Position numbers and translations under genes: made by a program. A stretch of 64,000 nt of DNA from Kibdelosporangium persicum (GTDB lineage Bacteria; Actinomycetota; Actinomycetes; Mycobacteriales; Pseudonocardiaceae). This document shows, piece after piece, positions 54,612 to 62,371 of this stretch. The notes under the pieces are model-generated. The model had not been told where the DNA came from. It did not search any database and saw nothing but the letters and a program-made list of their open reading frames with translations. Positions within the stretch are counted from its first letter, which is position 1. The number at the start of each line of letters is the position of its first letter. The DNA lies in contig NZ_JAAATY010000040.1 in the NCBI RefSeq assembly GCF_013280595.1, positions 18,645-82,644 of the forward strand. The letters are read 5' to 3'.

Positions 54612-55622
54612 ATGCGACTTGGACAGATCACGTGTCCGTCCGGCCACCTGGTCGTCGCCGATGGGGGTTACCTCGGGGCATGGTCCGGCGAGCGGTCGCC
54701 CGCCGAGATCGACCCGGTGCTGCTGAACATCGACGACCCGAAGCTGATCAGGGAGATCACCGGGGCGGTCGACTTCGACATCGTCGGGCCGCACGCCGAA
54801 CAGGCCGCGGCGGCGTACGACCGGCAGGCCGGTGTGTTCCTCTACGACATCCCGAAGTCGCACGTGGACAAGATGCCGCGGGACTTCGCCGAGTTCTGCC
54901 ACGAGCAGGGCTTCGACGCCAGGACCGAGGCGCGCGAGGAACGCGTGCCGCATCGGGAGCGGGTGCGACGGTCCGTCACCAGGGGTGACGGTGGGTTCAT
55001 CATTTTCGGTGTTCCTGTCGTGGCGGTCGGCGGCCTGCCGACGGACCGTCCTTTGCCGGTCGAAGCGACCGAGCAGGACTACGGCGAGGACGGCGTGCGG
55101 CTGAAGGACATGTCCGTGCGGGTCAGCGAAGAGCCTGTGACACGCACCGAACTGCTCGGCCGCGTCGGCGTCGACTGGGCGCGCCTGTCCTTCGCCGACG
55201 CGGACGCGCTGAGCTCGTGGCGGCACCTGAAGCCCGTCGACGGCCAGGCCGATGTGGCGTTCTGGGGCAGGGACGCCGAGGAGGCCGCCGCCGCGCACGA
55301 GGCGTCGCCGCTCAGCGAGGCGGACGTGTACGGCTGGGAGAACCTCGGCCTGGAAGAGGCGATCGAGCGGTACGAGACCGTCGAGACCTGGCAGCTGGCC
55401 AACGACAAGCGGATGAAGCTGGACTTCCGGCCGCACTCGCACCACTGGCAGGTCATGCGGGACGTCCGGGCCTCGGAGACCGCGTCGGGCGTGATCGAGG
55501 TCGGTGGCGCGCAGATCCTGTTCGCCATGACGAGCTGGGGTGACGGGTTCTACCCGACGTACGCCGACTACGCCGGTGACCAGCTCGTGGCCATCCGGAC
55601 TGTGCTGGACGGCCACGTCTAG
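54612..55622 (+). CDS. Hypothetical protein with DUF4241-like features
   Basis: 336 residues. The N terminus (LGQITCPSGHLVVADGGYLGAW) and the C terminus (ILFAMTSWGDGFYPTYADYAGDQLVAIRTVL) resemble the start and end of DUF4241 proteins; the middle is charged and has two DxE-rich stretches. No catalytic motif recognised; role unknown. The ATG (or a GTG immediately before it) follows the MFS gene by 20 bp, so the two may be cotranscribed. Its stop codon TAG is part of the target-site duplication of the MITE that follows. Confidence 0.6.
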   Translation: MRLGQITCPSGHLVVADGGYLGAWSGERSPAEIDPVLLNIDDPKLIREITGAVDFDIVGPHAEQAAAAYDRQAGVFLYDIPKSHVDKMPRDFAEFCHEQGFDARTEAREERVPHRERVRRSVTRGDGGFIIFGVPVVAVGGLPTDRPLPVEATEQDYGEDGVRLKDMSVRVSEEPVTRTELLGRVGVDWARLSFADADALSSWRHLKPVDGQADVAFWGRDAEEAAAAHEASPLSEADVYGWENLGLEEAIERYETVETWQLANDKRMKLDFRPHSHHWQVMRDVRASETASGVIEVGGAQILFAMTSWGDGFYPTYADYAGDQLVAIRTVLDGHV

Positions 55623-55811
55623 GTCGTGTTTCGAATGTCCCGGTCGATGAGAGTCTGCCCCGGCCGGAGGCCGGAATCGGCTCGGTGGGGCGGTTCCTGG
55701 CGTCGCCGCGGGATCGCCGCGAATACTGGTTGTCTTTGGGCGGTCCCGCGGTGGCGTCAGGGGCCGCATCCGGCCCGGCTATCGCGATCGGGCATTTGAA
55801 ACACGGCCTAG
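55619..55811. mobile_element. MITE of about 185 bp with IS5-like terminal inverted repeats
   Basis: The left end (GTCGTGTTTCGAATGTCCCG, 55623-55642) and the inverted right end (CGGGCATTTGAAACACGGC, 55789-55807) match at about 17 of 20 positions. Both are flanked by the tetranucleotide CTAG (55619-55622 and 55808-55811), a likely target-site duplication. GTGTTTCAAAT-type ends and CTAG/YTAR targets are typical of actinobacterial IS5-group elements. There is no transposase frame inside, only further short palindromes. The left CTAG supplies the stop codon of the gene before it. Confidence 0.72.
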
Positions 55812-55839
55812 GCGTACTGGCTCGGAACGTGCCGGTCCT

Positions 55840-56529
55840 TCAGGTTTCGCGGGCGGCCTGCTTGAGGTAGTCGTCGAGCTGGGCCGCCGCGGCGAGCATG
55901 GCCCGGCCACGCCGGGTGAGGTGGCCGTGCCAGTCGGCCAGCGTGGCCCGCAGCGGCTCGATGCCGCCCGCGGTACGCACTTGGTCGAGCACGTCGGCGA
56001 TCTGGCTGAGCAGGTACCCGCCACGCCGGAGCTGGTGCGCCAGTTGGGCGTCGCGGACGTCGGTCGCCGTGTAGACGCGATATCCGGTCTTCCGGTCGCG
56101 TTTCGGTCGCACGATGCCCGCCTTCTCCCACTTCCGGAGCGTCGCCGGGCGGAGCTTGAGCTGGTGGGCGAGTGCGCCGACGGACGCCACTTTGGACTCG
56201 TCCGGCGGGGTCATGGTCGCGAGCGCGTTCTCCACCGAGGCAAGGGTTTGCCGGTCCTTGCGGAGCTGGTCGTGGCTGTCGTCGATGAGGGCGAGCGCCG
56301 TGTCGACGGCACCTTCGTTGACCGCCTGCATGATCGCGGTCGCGGTCTGGTGGCCGTGAGCCGGGACCAGCGCCAGGAAGGCGCTCAACGCCTTCGCGTG
56401 CAGGTCCGTGTAGGTGCGGTAGCCGCTGGGTGTGCGATCCGCGGGCGGCAGGATTCCGGCGTCCTCGTAGTTCCGGACCGCCTGCGTGGACAGCCGATGC
56501 TGCCTGGCGAGATCTATCGGCCTGCTCAT
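55840..56529 (-). CDS. Double-MerR regulator, TioE type
   Basis: 229 residues. Two MerR-type winged helices lie in one chain: residues 3-45 (IDLARQHRLSTQAVRNYEDAGILPPADRTPSGYRTYT) and about 120-165 (VGALAHQLKLRPATLRKWEKAGIVRPKRDRKTGYRVYTATDV). Their linker holds helical and acidic segments. This duplicated layout is that of the TioE family, found near antibiotic resistance genes. It is divergent from an erythromycin-esterase-like gene, with a short inverted repeat in the promoter gap, and is the obvious regulator of that gene. Confidence 0.87.
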   Translation of the reverse strand: MSRPIDLARQHRLSTQAVRNYEDAGILPPADRTPSGYRTYTDLHAKALSAFLALVPAHGHQTATAIMQAVNEGAVDTALALIDDSHDQLRKDRQTLASVENALATMTPPDESKVASVGALAHQLKLRPATLRKWEKAGIVRPKRDRKTGYRVYTATDVRDAQLAHQLRRGGYLLSQIADVLDQVRTAGGIEPLRATLADWHGHLTRRGRAMLAAAAQLDDYLKQAARET

Positions 56530-56580
56530 CGTGTTGAGGGTTTCCTCGCTAGTTCTGGCGTTTTTCCTGGTCAAAGCTTC

Positions 56581-56591
56581 AACTGAGAGTT
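56581..56591. promoter_or_regulatory. AACT-GAG-AGTT inverted repeat in the double-MerR/esterase promoter gap
   Basis: AACT GAG AGTT is a short inverted repeat, flanked by matching TTC and TCA bases, 20 bp before the esterase start. MerR proteins bind such sites between widely spaced -35 and -10 boxes. Confidence 0.4.
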
Positions 56592-56610
56592 CAACGATAC
56601 GGTAGAACCC

Positions 56611-57750
56611 ATGTCGATTGAGGAACAAGTGGACGCCGTCCTGGCCGGGCTGCCGGCCATTCCGCGGATCTTGGGGCTGGGCGAGCCGACGCACTGGATG
56701 GAAGCGTTTCCCCTGCTGCGCAACCAGATCTTCCAGCACCTCGTGGCGAACCACGGCTATCGTGCGTTCGCGTTGGAGAGCGACTGCCTGGCGGGCCAGG
56801 TGGTGAACGCCTATGTCGTGGACGGCATCGGATCGCTCGACGAGGTGATGCGAGACGGCTTCAGCCACGGCTTCGGTGAGCTCGAATCGTCCCGCGCGCT
56901 GGTCGAGTGGATGCGTGCCTACAACGAGACCCATCCGGAGCCGGTCAGGTTCTTCGGCTTCGACGGTCCGCTGGAGATAACCGCCGCCGCGAGCCCACGG
57001 CAGGCGATCACCGCGTTGAACTCGTACCTCGGTTCACCGTACACAGTGGACGAACTACTCGGCGCCGACGAGCGCTGGAGCAACCCCGACGCGACCATGG
57101 ACCCGACCCAGTCGGTCGGCTCGTCGCCGGACGTCGAACGGCTCCGGCTGATCGTCGACGACCTCCAGGGCCTGCTCGTGGCGCGGACACCGCGGCTGAT
57201 CGCGGAATCCCGTGACGAGTGGTGGTCCGCCCGGTTGTACGGCCGGACCGCCAACGGCCTGCTGCGCTACCACCAGGGCATGGCGTGGAACTCGGACGCC
57301 CGGATCGCGCACCTGATGGCCATCAGGGACGCCATGATGGCCGAGAACCTCAAGGCCATCGCCGAATACGGCAAGACCTTCGTCAACGCCCACAACAGGC
57401 ACCTGCAGCGGGAGCTGAGCACCCTCGACTTCGCCGGTGCGGTGCGGGAGTTCTGGTGCGCGGGCGCGATCGTCAGCGCGGAGGTCGGCGACCAGTACGC
57501 CTTCATCGCCACGGGCATGGGGACCGCGCCGAACCCCAACGTCGGTGCGCCGGACCCGGACACCCTGGAAGGGTATTTGTCGACGTTGCCCGGTGACAGC
57601 TTCGTGGTGCGCTCGGCCGACATCGACACGACCGGCCTGAAACCGCGCACCACCGGGAACTTCAGCTACATCCCGCTTGATCCCGCCCACGTCCGGGACA
57701 CGGACGGGATCTTGTTCGTCAGGAACGTGCCTCGGCTGCCGTTCGGCTAG
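56611..57750 (+). CDS. Erythromycin-esterase family protein
   Basis: 379 residues. The catalytic set of the family is present at matching spacing: Glu25 and His28 in LGEPTH, Glu56 in FALESD, and His261/His264 in NAHNRHLQ (EreB Glu43, His46, Glu74, His285 and His288). It should open a macrolide lactone, or act on another lactone or ester, by a metal-free mechanism. The divergent double-MerR protein suggests inducible expression. Cytoplasmic, no signal peptide. Its 3' end overlaps the convergent MFS gene by 32 bp. Confidence 0.9.
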   Translation: MSIEEQVDAVLAGLPAIPRILGLGEPTHWMEAFPLLRNQIFQHLVANHGYRAFALESDCLAGQVVNAYVVDGIGSLDEVMRDGFSHGFGELESSRALVEWMRAYNETHPEPVRFFGFDGPLEITAAASPRQAITALNSYLGSPYTVDELLGADERWSNPDATMDPTQSVGSSPDVERLRLIVDDLQGLLVARTPRLIAESRDEWWSARLYGRTANGLLRYHQGMAWNSDARIAHLMAIRDAMMAENLKAIAEYGKTFVNAHNRHLQRELSTLDFAGAVREFWCAGAIVSAEVGDQYAFIATGMGTAPNPNVGAPDPDTLEGYLSTLPGDSFVVRSADIDTTGLKPRTTGNFSYIPLDPAHVRDTDGILFVRNVPRLPFG

Positions 57751-59227
57751 GCATCAGCAACAGGGCGATGACGCTGAGCGCCGCGACGATGATCAACGAG
57801 ACGAACACGTTGTGAGTCGCGTCGTACAGGGCGCCGCGGATGAACGAGGACACCGGGGAGTCGTCGTGCGTGCCCAGGACGAGACTGGTGGCGTCCACAC
57901 TGCTGGGTAGTTGCCCGGCGACCTCGGCCGGTGGGGTCGCGAAGCGGTTGGCGAGGGTGGCGTTGGCGATCGCGCCGAACACAGCCACGCCAACCGCGCT
58001 GCCCAGGGAACGGGCGAACATGTTGGTACCGGTGGCGACGCCACGGCGTTCCCAGCCGACGGACGACTGGACGGCGATCACCGACGGGCTTGACGTCAGG
58101 CCGAGGCCGACGCCCATGATGAACGCGGCGCCCGCGGCCTGCCAGATCGCGGCGTCGCGCGGGAGCATCGCGGTCAGCACGGCACCGACGATCACGAAGA
58201 CCGCGCCGATCATGGCTGTGTTGCGCAACCCGATCCGCATGTACGCGTGCCCGGACATGCTCGCGGCGATCGGCCACCCGATGGTCATGGCCGCCAACGT
58301 GAAACCGGCGACCAGCGCGCCGGTGCCGAGCACGCCTTCGACGAACGTGGGCAGGTACGAACTGAGGCCCATCATCATCGCGCCGACGATCAACGCCATC
58401 AGATTGCCGCCGACAAGCGTGCGGCTGCGGAACACCCACAGCGGCAGCACGGGCTCGTCGGCCCGGCGTTCCGCGAAGCCGAACGCGATCAGCACAACCG
58501 CGCCTGCGGCGAAGATCAGCACGCTGGGCGGCGAGTCCCACGCCCAGGCGACGCCGCCTTCCAGCAACCCGAGCAGCACCAGCGACAGGCCGATGGTCAG
58601 CAGCGCGGAGCCGAGGTAGTCGATCTTGTGCTTGCTACGGGTGATCTCCTCGTTGAACTTGCGCAGCAGCACGAGCACGGCCAGCGCACCGACCGGGATG
58701 TTGATGAAGAAGATCCACCGCCACGACACGTACTCGGCGAACAGGCCGCCCAGCGCCGGCCCGACCAGCGACGAGATACCCCACACGCTGGTCACGTAGC
58801 CCTGCACCCGGGCACGTTCCTCAAGGGTGTAGAGGTCGCCGAGCATGGTCATGCTGATCGGCTGGACCGCACCCGCGCCGATGCCCTGGATGGCCCGGGC
58901 GGCGATCAGCACCGGCATGCTCCAGGCGACCCCGCACAGCACCGAGCCGATCAGGAAAACCGCGATGCCGAACAGCAGAACCGGTTTACGGCCGAACAGA
59001 TCCGCGAATTTGCCGTACAACGGAACCGTGACGGCCTGTGTCAACAAATAAATCGAGAACAACCACGGAAACTGCGAGAACCCGCCCAAATCGGCCACAA
59101 CGGACGGCACCGCGGTCGCGATGATCGTGCTGTCCAGCGCCACCAGCGCGGTGGCCAGCATGATCGAACCGAGGACCGGGCCGCGTTCCGAGCGCAGCCC
59201 GACCGCGGCGCGCGCCACCTGAGTCAT
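57719..59227 (-). CDS. MFS transporter, DHA2/EmrB type multidrug exporter
   Basis: 502 residues with 14 hydrophobic helices. It has ALDSTIIATAVPSV at the N terminus, motif A as GKFADLFGRKPVLL and the motif-C-like SSLVGPALGGLFAEYVSWRWIFFINIPVG, as in the EmrB/QacA group. Placed tail to tail with the erythromycin-esterase homologue (32-bp overlap), it may be part of a local drug-resistance set, though it is not cotranscribed with it. An inverted repeat CTGGA-5 nt-TCCAG lies upstream near 59262-59276. Confidence 0.93.
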   Translation of the reverse strand: MTQVARAAVGLRSERGPVLGSIMLATALVALDSTIIATAVPSVVADLGGFSQFPWLFSIYLLTQAVTVPLYGKFADLFGRKPVLLFGIAVFLIGSVLCGVAWSMPVLIAARAIQGIGAGAVQPISMTMLGDLYTLEERARVQGYVTSVWGISSLVGPALGGLFAEYVSWRWIFFINIPVGALAVLVLLRKFNEEITRSKHKIDYLGSALLTIGLSLVLLGLLEGGVAWAWDSPPSVLIFAAGAVVLIAFGFAERRADEPVLPLWVFRSRTLVGGNLMALIVGAMMMGLSSYLPTFVEGVLGTGALVAGFTLAAMTIGWPIAASMSGHAYMRIGLRNTAMIGAVFVIVGAVLTAMLPRDAAIWQAAGAAFIMGVGLGLTSSPSVIAVQSSVGWERRGVATGTNMFARSLGSAVGVAVFGAIANATLANRFATPPAEVAGQLPSSVDATSLVLGTHDDSPVSSFIRGALYDATHNVFVSLIIVAALSVIALLLMPSRTAAEARS

Positions 59228-59411
59228 GTCTTTCCTCCCAGTAGACCGTCAACCATCATCTACCTGGAGCGATTCCAGTGGCGCTGTGAAGTTCGCTACT
59301 TGCTTAGGTTCAGCAACTACTCTGGTGCGGGCTTCGCCGGGTAAGGCGGAGGCGATCGCGCAAGGTCACGACCGGTAAGGTGAGGTCACCGACGACCCAG
59401 GGGGAGCGCCG

Positions 59412-59951
59412 ATGCCGAACTTCGTCCTCGCGGTGGAACCGGACCAGGAGAGCCCGGTCTTCCCGAGCACGCTGCCCGTGGAGGTCCCGCTCGGGCTCGC
59501 GCTGTTCATCATCCTGTACCTGGTCATGTCCAAGCTGGTCGTGCCGCGGTTCGAGAAGCTGTACACCGAACGGCAGGGCCGTATCGAGGGCCGGATCGAG
59601 GAAGCCGAGGCCATGCAGGCCGAGGCACAGCAGGCCCTTGAGCGCTACCAGCGGGAGATCCACGCCGCGCAGGCCGAGGCGGCCCGTATCCGTGACGAGG
59701 CCCGTGCCGAGGGCAACCAGGTCATCGCCGAGGTCCGCGCCCAGGCCAAGGCCGAAGCCGACGAACTGGTCATGGCGACCCGTGCCGACCTGGAGACCCA
59801 GCGGGTCCAGGTCAAGGCGGAACTGCGGCCCGAGGTCTCCCGGATCGCGGTCGAGCTGGCCGCCCGGGTGCTCGGTGAGTCCACATCGGACGTCGAGGCG
59901 GACGCCCGTCGGCGCGGCACCATCGACCGGTTCCTCGCCGAACGCGCCTGA
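59412..59951 (+). CDS. Orphan ATP-synthase subunit b-like protein
   Basis: 179 residues. One N-terminal hydrophobic helix (GLALFIILYLVMSKLVVPRF) followed by a long charged coiled coil with repeated Ala/Glu/Arg (EAEAMQAEAQQALERYQREIHAAQAEAARIRDE) and a C-terminal part RIAVELAARVLGE: the layout and length of F1Fo subunit b. No other atp genes are near, so it is outside a normal atp operon. It could be a divergent paralogue serving another complex. The ATG follows GGGGGAG. It is followed 5 bp later by a PPOX-fold gene with which it may be cotranscribed. Confidence 0.82.
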   Translation: MPNFVLAVEPDQESPVFPSTLPVEVPLGLALFIILYLVMSKLVVPRFEKLYTERQGRIEGRIEEAEAMQAEAQQALERYQREIHAAQAEAARIRDEARAEGNQVIAEVRAQAKAEADELVMATRADLETQRVQVKAELRPEVSRIAVELAARVLGESTSDVEADARRRGTIDRFLAERA

Positions 59952-59956
59952 TCGGC

Positions 59957-60352
59957 GTGATCGATCCCGACGGCGAGCTCGCCGCCTTCTGGCGGGAACG
60001 CCATCTGTGCACCATCACGACGATCCGGCCGGACGGGACACCGCACGTGGTCCCCGTCGGAGCGACGCTGGACGTGGCCGCCGGAATCGTCCGCGTCATC
60101 ACGTCAGGGGAGTCCGCCAAGGCTCGCCGTATCCGTGCGGCGGGTCCTGACGGCGTTCCAGCGGCCATCTGTCAGGTCGACGGCCGCCGTTGGACGACGA
60201 TCGAAGGCACGGCGGTTCTGCGTGATGACGCCGATTCCGTCCGTCTGGCCGAGGAACGCTACGCCGAGCGTTACCGCACGCCGCGCGTGAACCCGAAGCG
60301 TGTCGTGTTGGAAATCAGCATTCGCCGCGTTCTCGGCACAGTCACCATGTAG
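59957..60352 (+). CDS. PPOX-class F420- or FMN-dependent enzyme
   Basis: 131 residues forming a single split-barrel domain: LAAFWRERHLCTITTIRPDGTPHVVPVGATLD, then RWTTIEGTAVLRDDADSVRLAEERYAERYR, matching small PPOX/TIGR03618-type proteins that bind F420 or FMN. Members reduce quinones, biliverdin or other acceptors. The GTG start lies 5 bp after the subunit-b-like gene. The stop is followed by a copy of the 46-bp palindrome, probably a terminator. Confidence 0.87.
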   Translation: MIDPDGELAAFWRERHLCTITTIRPDGTPHVVPVGATLDVAAGIVRVITSGESAKARRIRAAGPDGVPAAICQVDGRRWTTIEGTAVLRDDADSVRLAEERYAERYRTPRVNPKRVVLEISIRRVLGTVTM

Positions 60353-60385
60353 ACCACGAGCAGGTACGCGCAGGGCAGGAAGTAG

Positions 60386-60431
60386 CTCGTGAGTGTTTAT
60401 CCGTGTTCTAACCCTGATAAACACTCACGAG
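60386..60431. repeat. 46-bp palindromic repeat, copy 3 (inverted loop), probable bidirectional terminator
   Basis: Arms CTCGTGAGTGTTTATC and GATAAACACTCACGAG are perfectly complementary (16/16); the 14-nt loop is the reverse complement of that in copies 1 and 2. It stands between two convergent genes (PPOX protein and TetR). Confidence 0.9.
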
Positions 60432-60462
60432 GGGGCCTGGTCCATATCGGACCTGGTGCCGC

Positions 60463-61092
60463 CTACTTGCTCACCGGCGCGAGCCAGAGCCCGGCCAGCG
60501 CGTCGATCAGCCCGTCCGCGGTGTCCCGCCAGCTGGCCCGGGGCGTCGCCGTCCCCTCGGCCAGCGCACGTTCCCGTTCCGCGAACATGTGCACCATCAA
60601 CTGCCTGGACATGTCCCTGCGTTCGGCACGGACATCGGCGGGCAGCTCCGGCAGGCACCGGTTGATCCCCGCGATGATCCGCACGAGCGACGGCGACGAC
60701 AGCGACTCGTCCATCATGATCTCGCGCAGCGACGGCTCGGTCATCGCCTGCGCGTTGAACCGGGCGAACCACGTCGGATTGCCCTGTTCGGCCAGATGCT
60801 CGCAGGTCGGCCGTACCAGGCACGCGATCCATGCCCGCAGATCGCCGCTGTCGCCCAGCTCGGCGAGCATGCGCTGGCGGATCTCCTCGATCTGCACCGA
60901 GTGCTTGCGGGCGATCGCCCGCACCAGATCGGCCTTGGTGCCGAAGTGATAGCCGACGGCCGTGTTGTTGCCCTGTTCGGCGGCCTCGCTGACCTGCCGG
61001 TTGGAGACCGCCAGCACCCCGTGCTCGGCGAACAGGCGCTCGGCCGCCGTCAGGATCAGTTCCCGCGTCGCACTGGCTCGTGTTGTCCTCAT
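60463..61092 (-). CDS. TetR family regulator
   Basis: 209 residues with an N-terminal TetR helix-turn-helix (LILTAAERLFAEHGVLAVSNRQVSEAAEQGNNTAVGYHFGTKADLVRAI) and a helical ligand-binding part. It starts one base after the P450 stop, so the two are cotranscribed on the minus strand. The strong inverted repeat between P450 and the divergent MFS gene (62312-62333) is its probable operator, so it would control both operons. Confidence 0.92.
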   Translation of the reverse strand: MRTTRASATRELILTAAERLFAEHGVLAVSNRQVSEAAEQGNNTAVGYHFGTKADLVRAIARKHSVQIEEIRQRMLAELGDSGDLRAWIACLVRPTCEHLAEQGNPTWFARFNAQAMTEPSLREIMMDESLSSPSLVRIIAGINRCLPELPADVRAERRDMSRQLMVHMFAERERALAEGTATPRASWRDTADGLIDALAGLWLAPVSK

Positions 61093-61093
61093 G

Positions 61094-62287
61094 TCACCAC
61101 CGCACCGGCAATTCCTTCAGCCCGCCGACGACCAGCCCTTCGATCCGACGCAGGTCGTCGACGTCGACGGCGAGCTCCAGCGAGGGCAGCTTACGCACCA
61201 GCACGTCGAGCACCGCCTGCAGCTCCGTGCGGGCCAGCGGCTGACCGATGCACGAATGCGCGCCCGCACCGAACGCCAGGTGCGGGTTCGGGCTGCGCCG
61301 GATGTCCATTTCGGCCGCGTTGCCGAACACCTTCTCGTCCCGGTTGGCCGCGGCCATGCTGCACACCGCCGTCGTGCCGCTCGGCAGTACGGTGCCGGCG
61401 ATCTCCACGTCCTCGGTGAGGTACCGCAGCATGCCGAAGCCCGCGTTGGCGTCCATCCGCAGCGCTTCCTCGACGGCGGGCCGCACCAGGTCCGGATCGG
61501 CGACGAGCTGTTCCCAGCGCCGCCGGTCGGCCAGCAGCATGGCGACCATCTTGCCGATCATGTTCGCCGTGGTCTCGTGCCCCGCGACGAGCAGGGCGAT
61601 GCCGGTGGCGATCAGCGTCAGGTCGGTCATCTCCGGCTCTTCGATCAGCGCGCTGAGCAGATCGTCGCCCGGGTGTTCCCGTTTCGCCGCGATGTGCGCG
61701 GCCATGTACGTGCCGAACTCCACCTGGGCGGCGGTCATCTCCTCCTGGGTGAACTTCGTCATGCTCAGCAACATGTCCGACCAGCGCGCGAAACGGTCCC
61801 GGTCGGCGTCGGGCACGCCGAGCATGTCGCAGATGACCCACACCGGGAGCGGAAAGCCCAATGACGCCTTGAGATCGGCGGGCGCTCCCTTGGCGACCAT
61901 GTCGTCGATCAACTGCTCGGCCATCGCCTCGACGGCCGGGCGCAACTCGTTCATCCGCCGGATGGTGAACCACTTGCCGATCATGCGGCGCCACCGCGTG
62001 TGCGCCTCGCCGTGCTGCGGCAGGATCGTGGCGATCTCGCTGTTGAACACGCCGCCCGACTCGACATCCGCGACCCGGGCCGCGTTGTCGTCCGGGGTCG
62101 GCCGGGTGAACCTGCGGTCGGACAGCACTTGCCGGACGTCGTCGTAGCGCGTGACCAGTAAAGCCTCGTCCCCGCTGGGCAGTTGGACACGCGCGACCGG
62201 GCACTGCGCACGCAGCCGGGCCCAGTCCTCCGGGGGTTCCAGCGCCGACTGGGTGGGGATCGGGTATCGCACCAGCTCCTCTGTCAC
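61094..62287 (-). CDS. Cytochrome P450 monooxygenase
   Basis: 397 residues, complete P450. The heme-binding loop is FGAGAHSCIGQPLAR with Cys346, the I-helix oxygen-activation motif LLVAGHETTANMI, and the ExxR motif in VEEALRMD. Bacterial soluble CYP of class I, needing a ferredoxin and reductase not encoded here. The GTG is preceded by AAAGGAG. It is cotranscribed with a TetR regulator and divergent from an MFS exporter, a grouping of a xenobiotic- or macrolide-modifying enzyme with a pump. Confidence 0.93.
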   Translation of the reverse strand: MTEELVRYPIPTQSALEPPEDWARLRAQCPVARVQLPSGDEALLVTRYDDVRQVLSDRRFTRPTPDDNAARVADVESGGVFNSEIATILPQHGEAHTRWRRMIGKWFTIRRMNELRPAVEAMAEQLIDDMVAKGAPADLKASLGFPLPVWVICDMLGVPDADRDRFARWSDMLLSMTKFTQEEMTAAQVEFGTYMAAHIAAKREHPGDDLLSALIEEPEMTDLTLIATGIALLVAGHETTANMIGKMVAMLLADRRRWEQLVADPDLVRPAVEEALRMDANAGFGMLRYLTEDVEIAGTVLPSGTTAVCSMAAANRDEKVFGNAAEMDIRRSPNPHLAFGAGAHSCIGQPLARTELQAVLDVLVRKLPSLELAVDVDDLRRIEGLVVGGLKELPVRW

Positions 62288-62311
62288 CGGTGACTCCTTT
62301 GTCGTGCGGCG

Positions 62312-62333
62312 TTAAGTCAGTCAATTGACTTAA
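62312..62333. promoter_or_regulatory. TetR-type operator between P450 and MFS genes
   Basis: TTAAGTCA and TGACTTAA (8-bp perfect arms, 6-nt spacer) form a 22-bp inverted repeat and overlap the perfect 12-mer AGTCAATTGACT (62319-62330). It lies 25 bp upstream of the P450 start and 39 bp upstream of the MFS start, so one site could serve both promoters. TATGAT (62336-62341) is a possible -10 box for the MFS gene. Confidence 0.72.
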
Positions 62334-62371
62334 TCTATGATCGGCATGGTACGCCGAGATGGAGGCCCTGA

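Noticed and set aside
53242..54612. Second plus-strand frame over the MFS gene
   Set aside because: Arg/Gly-rich translation without hydrophobic helices, unlike the transporter frame.
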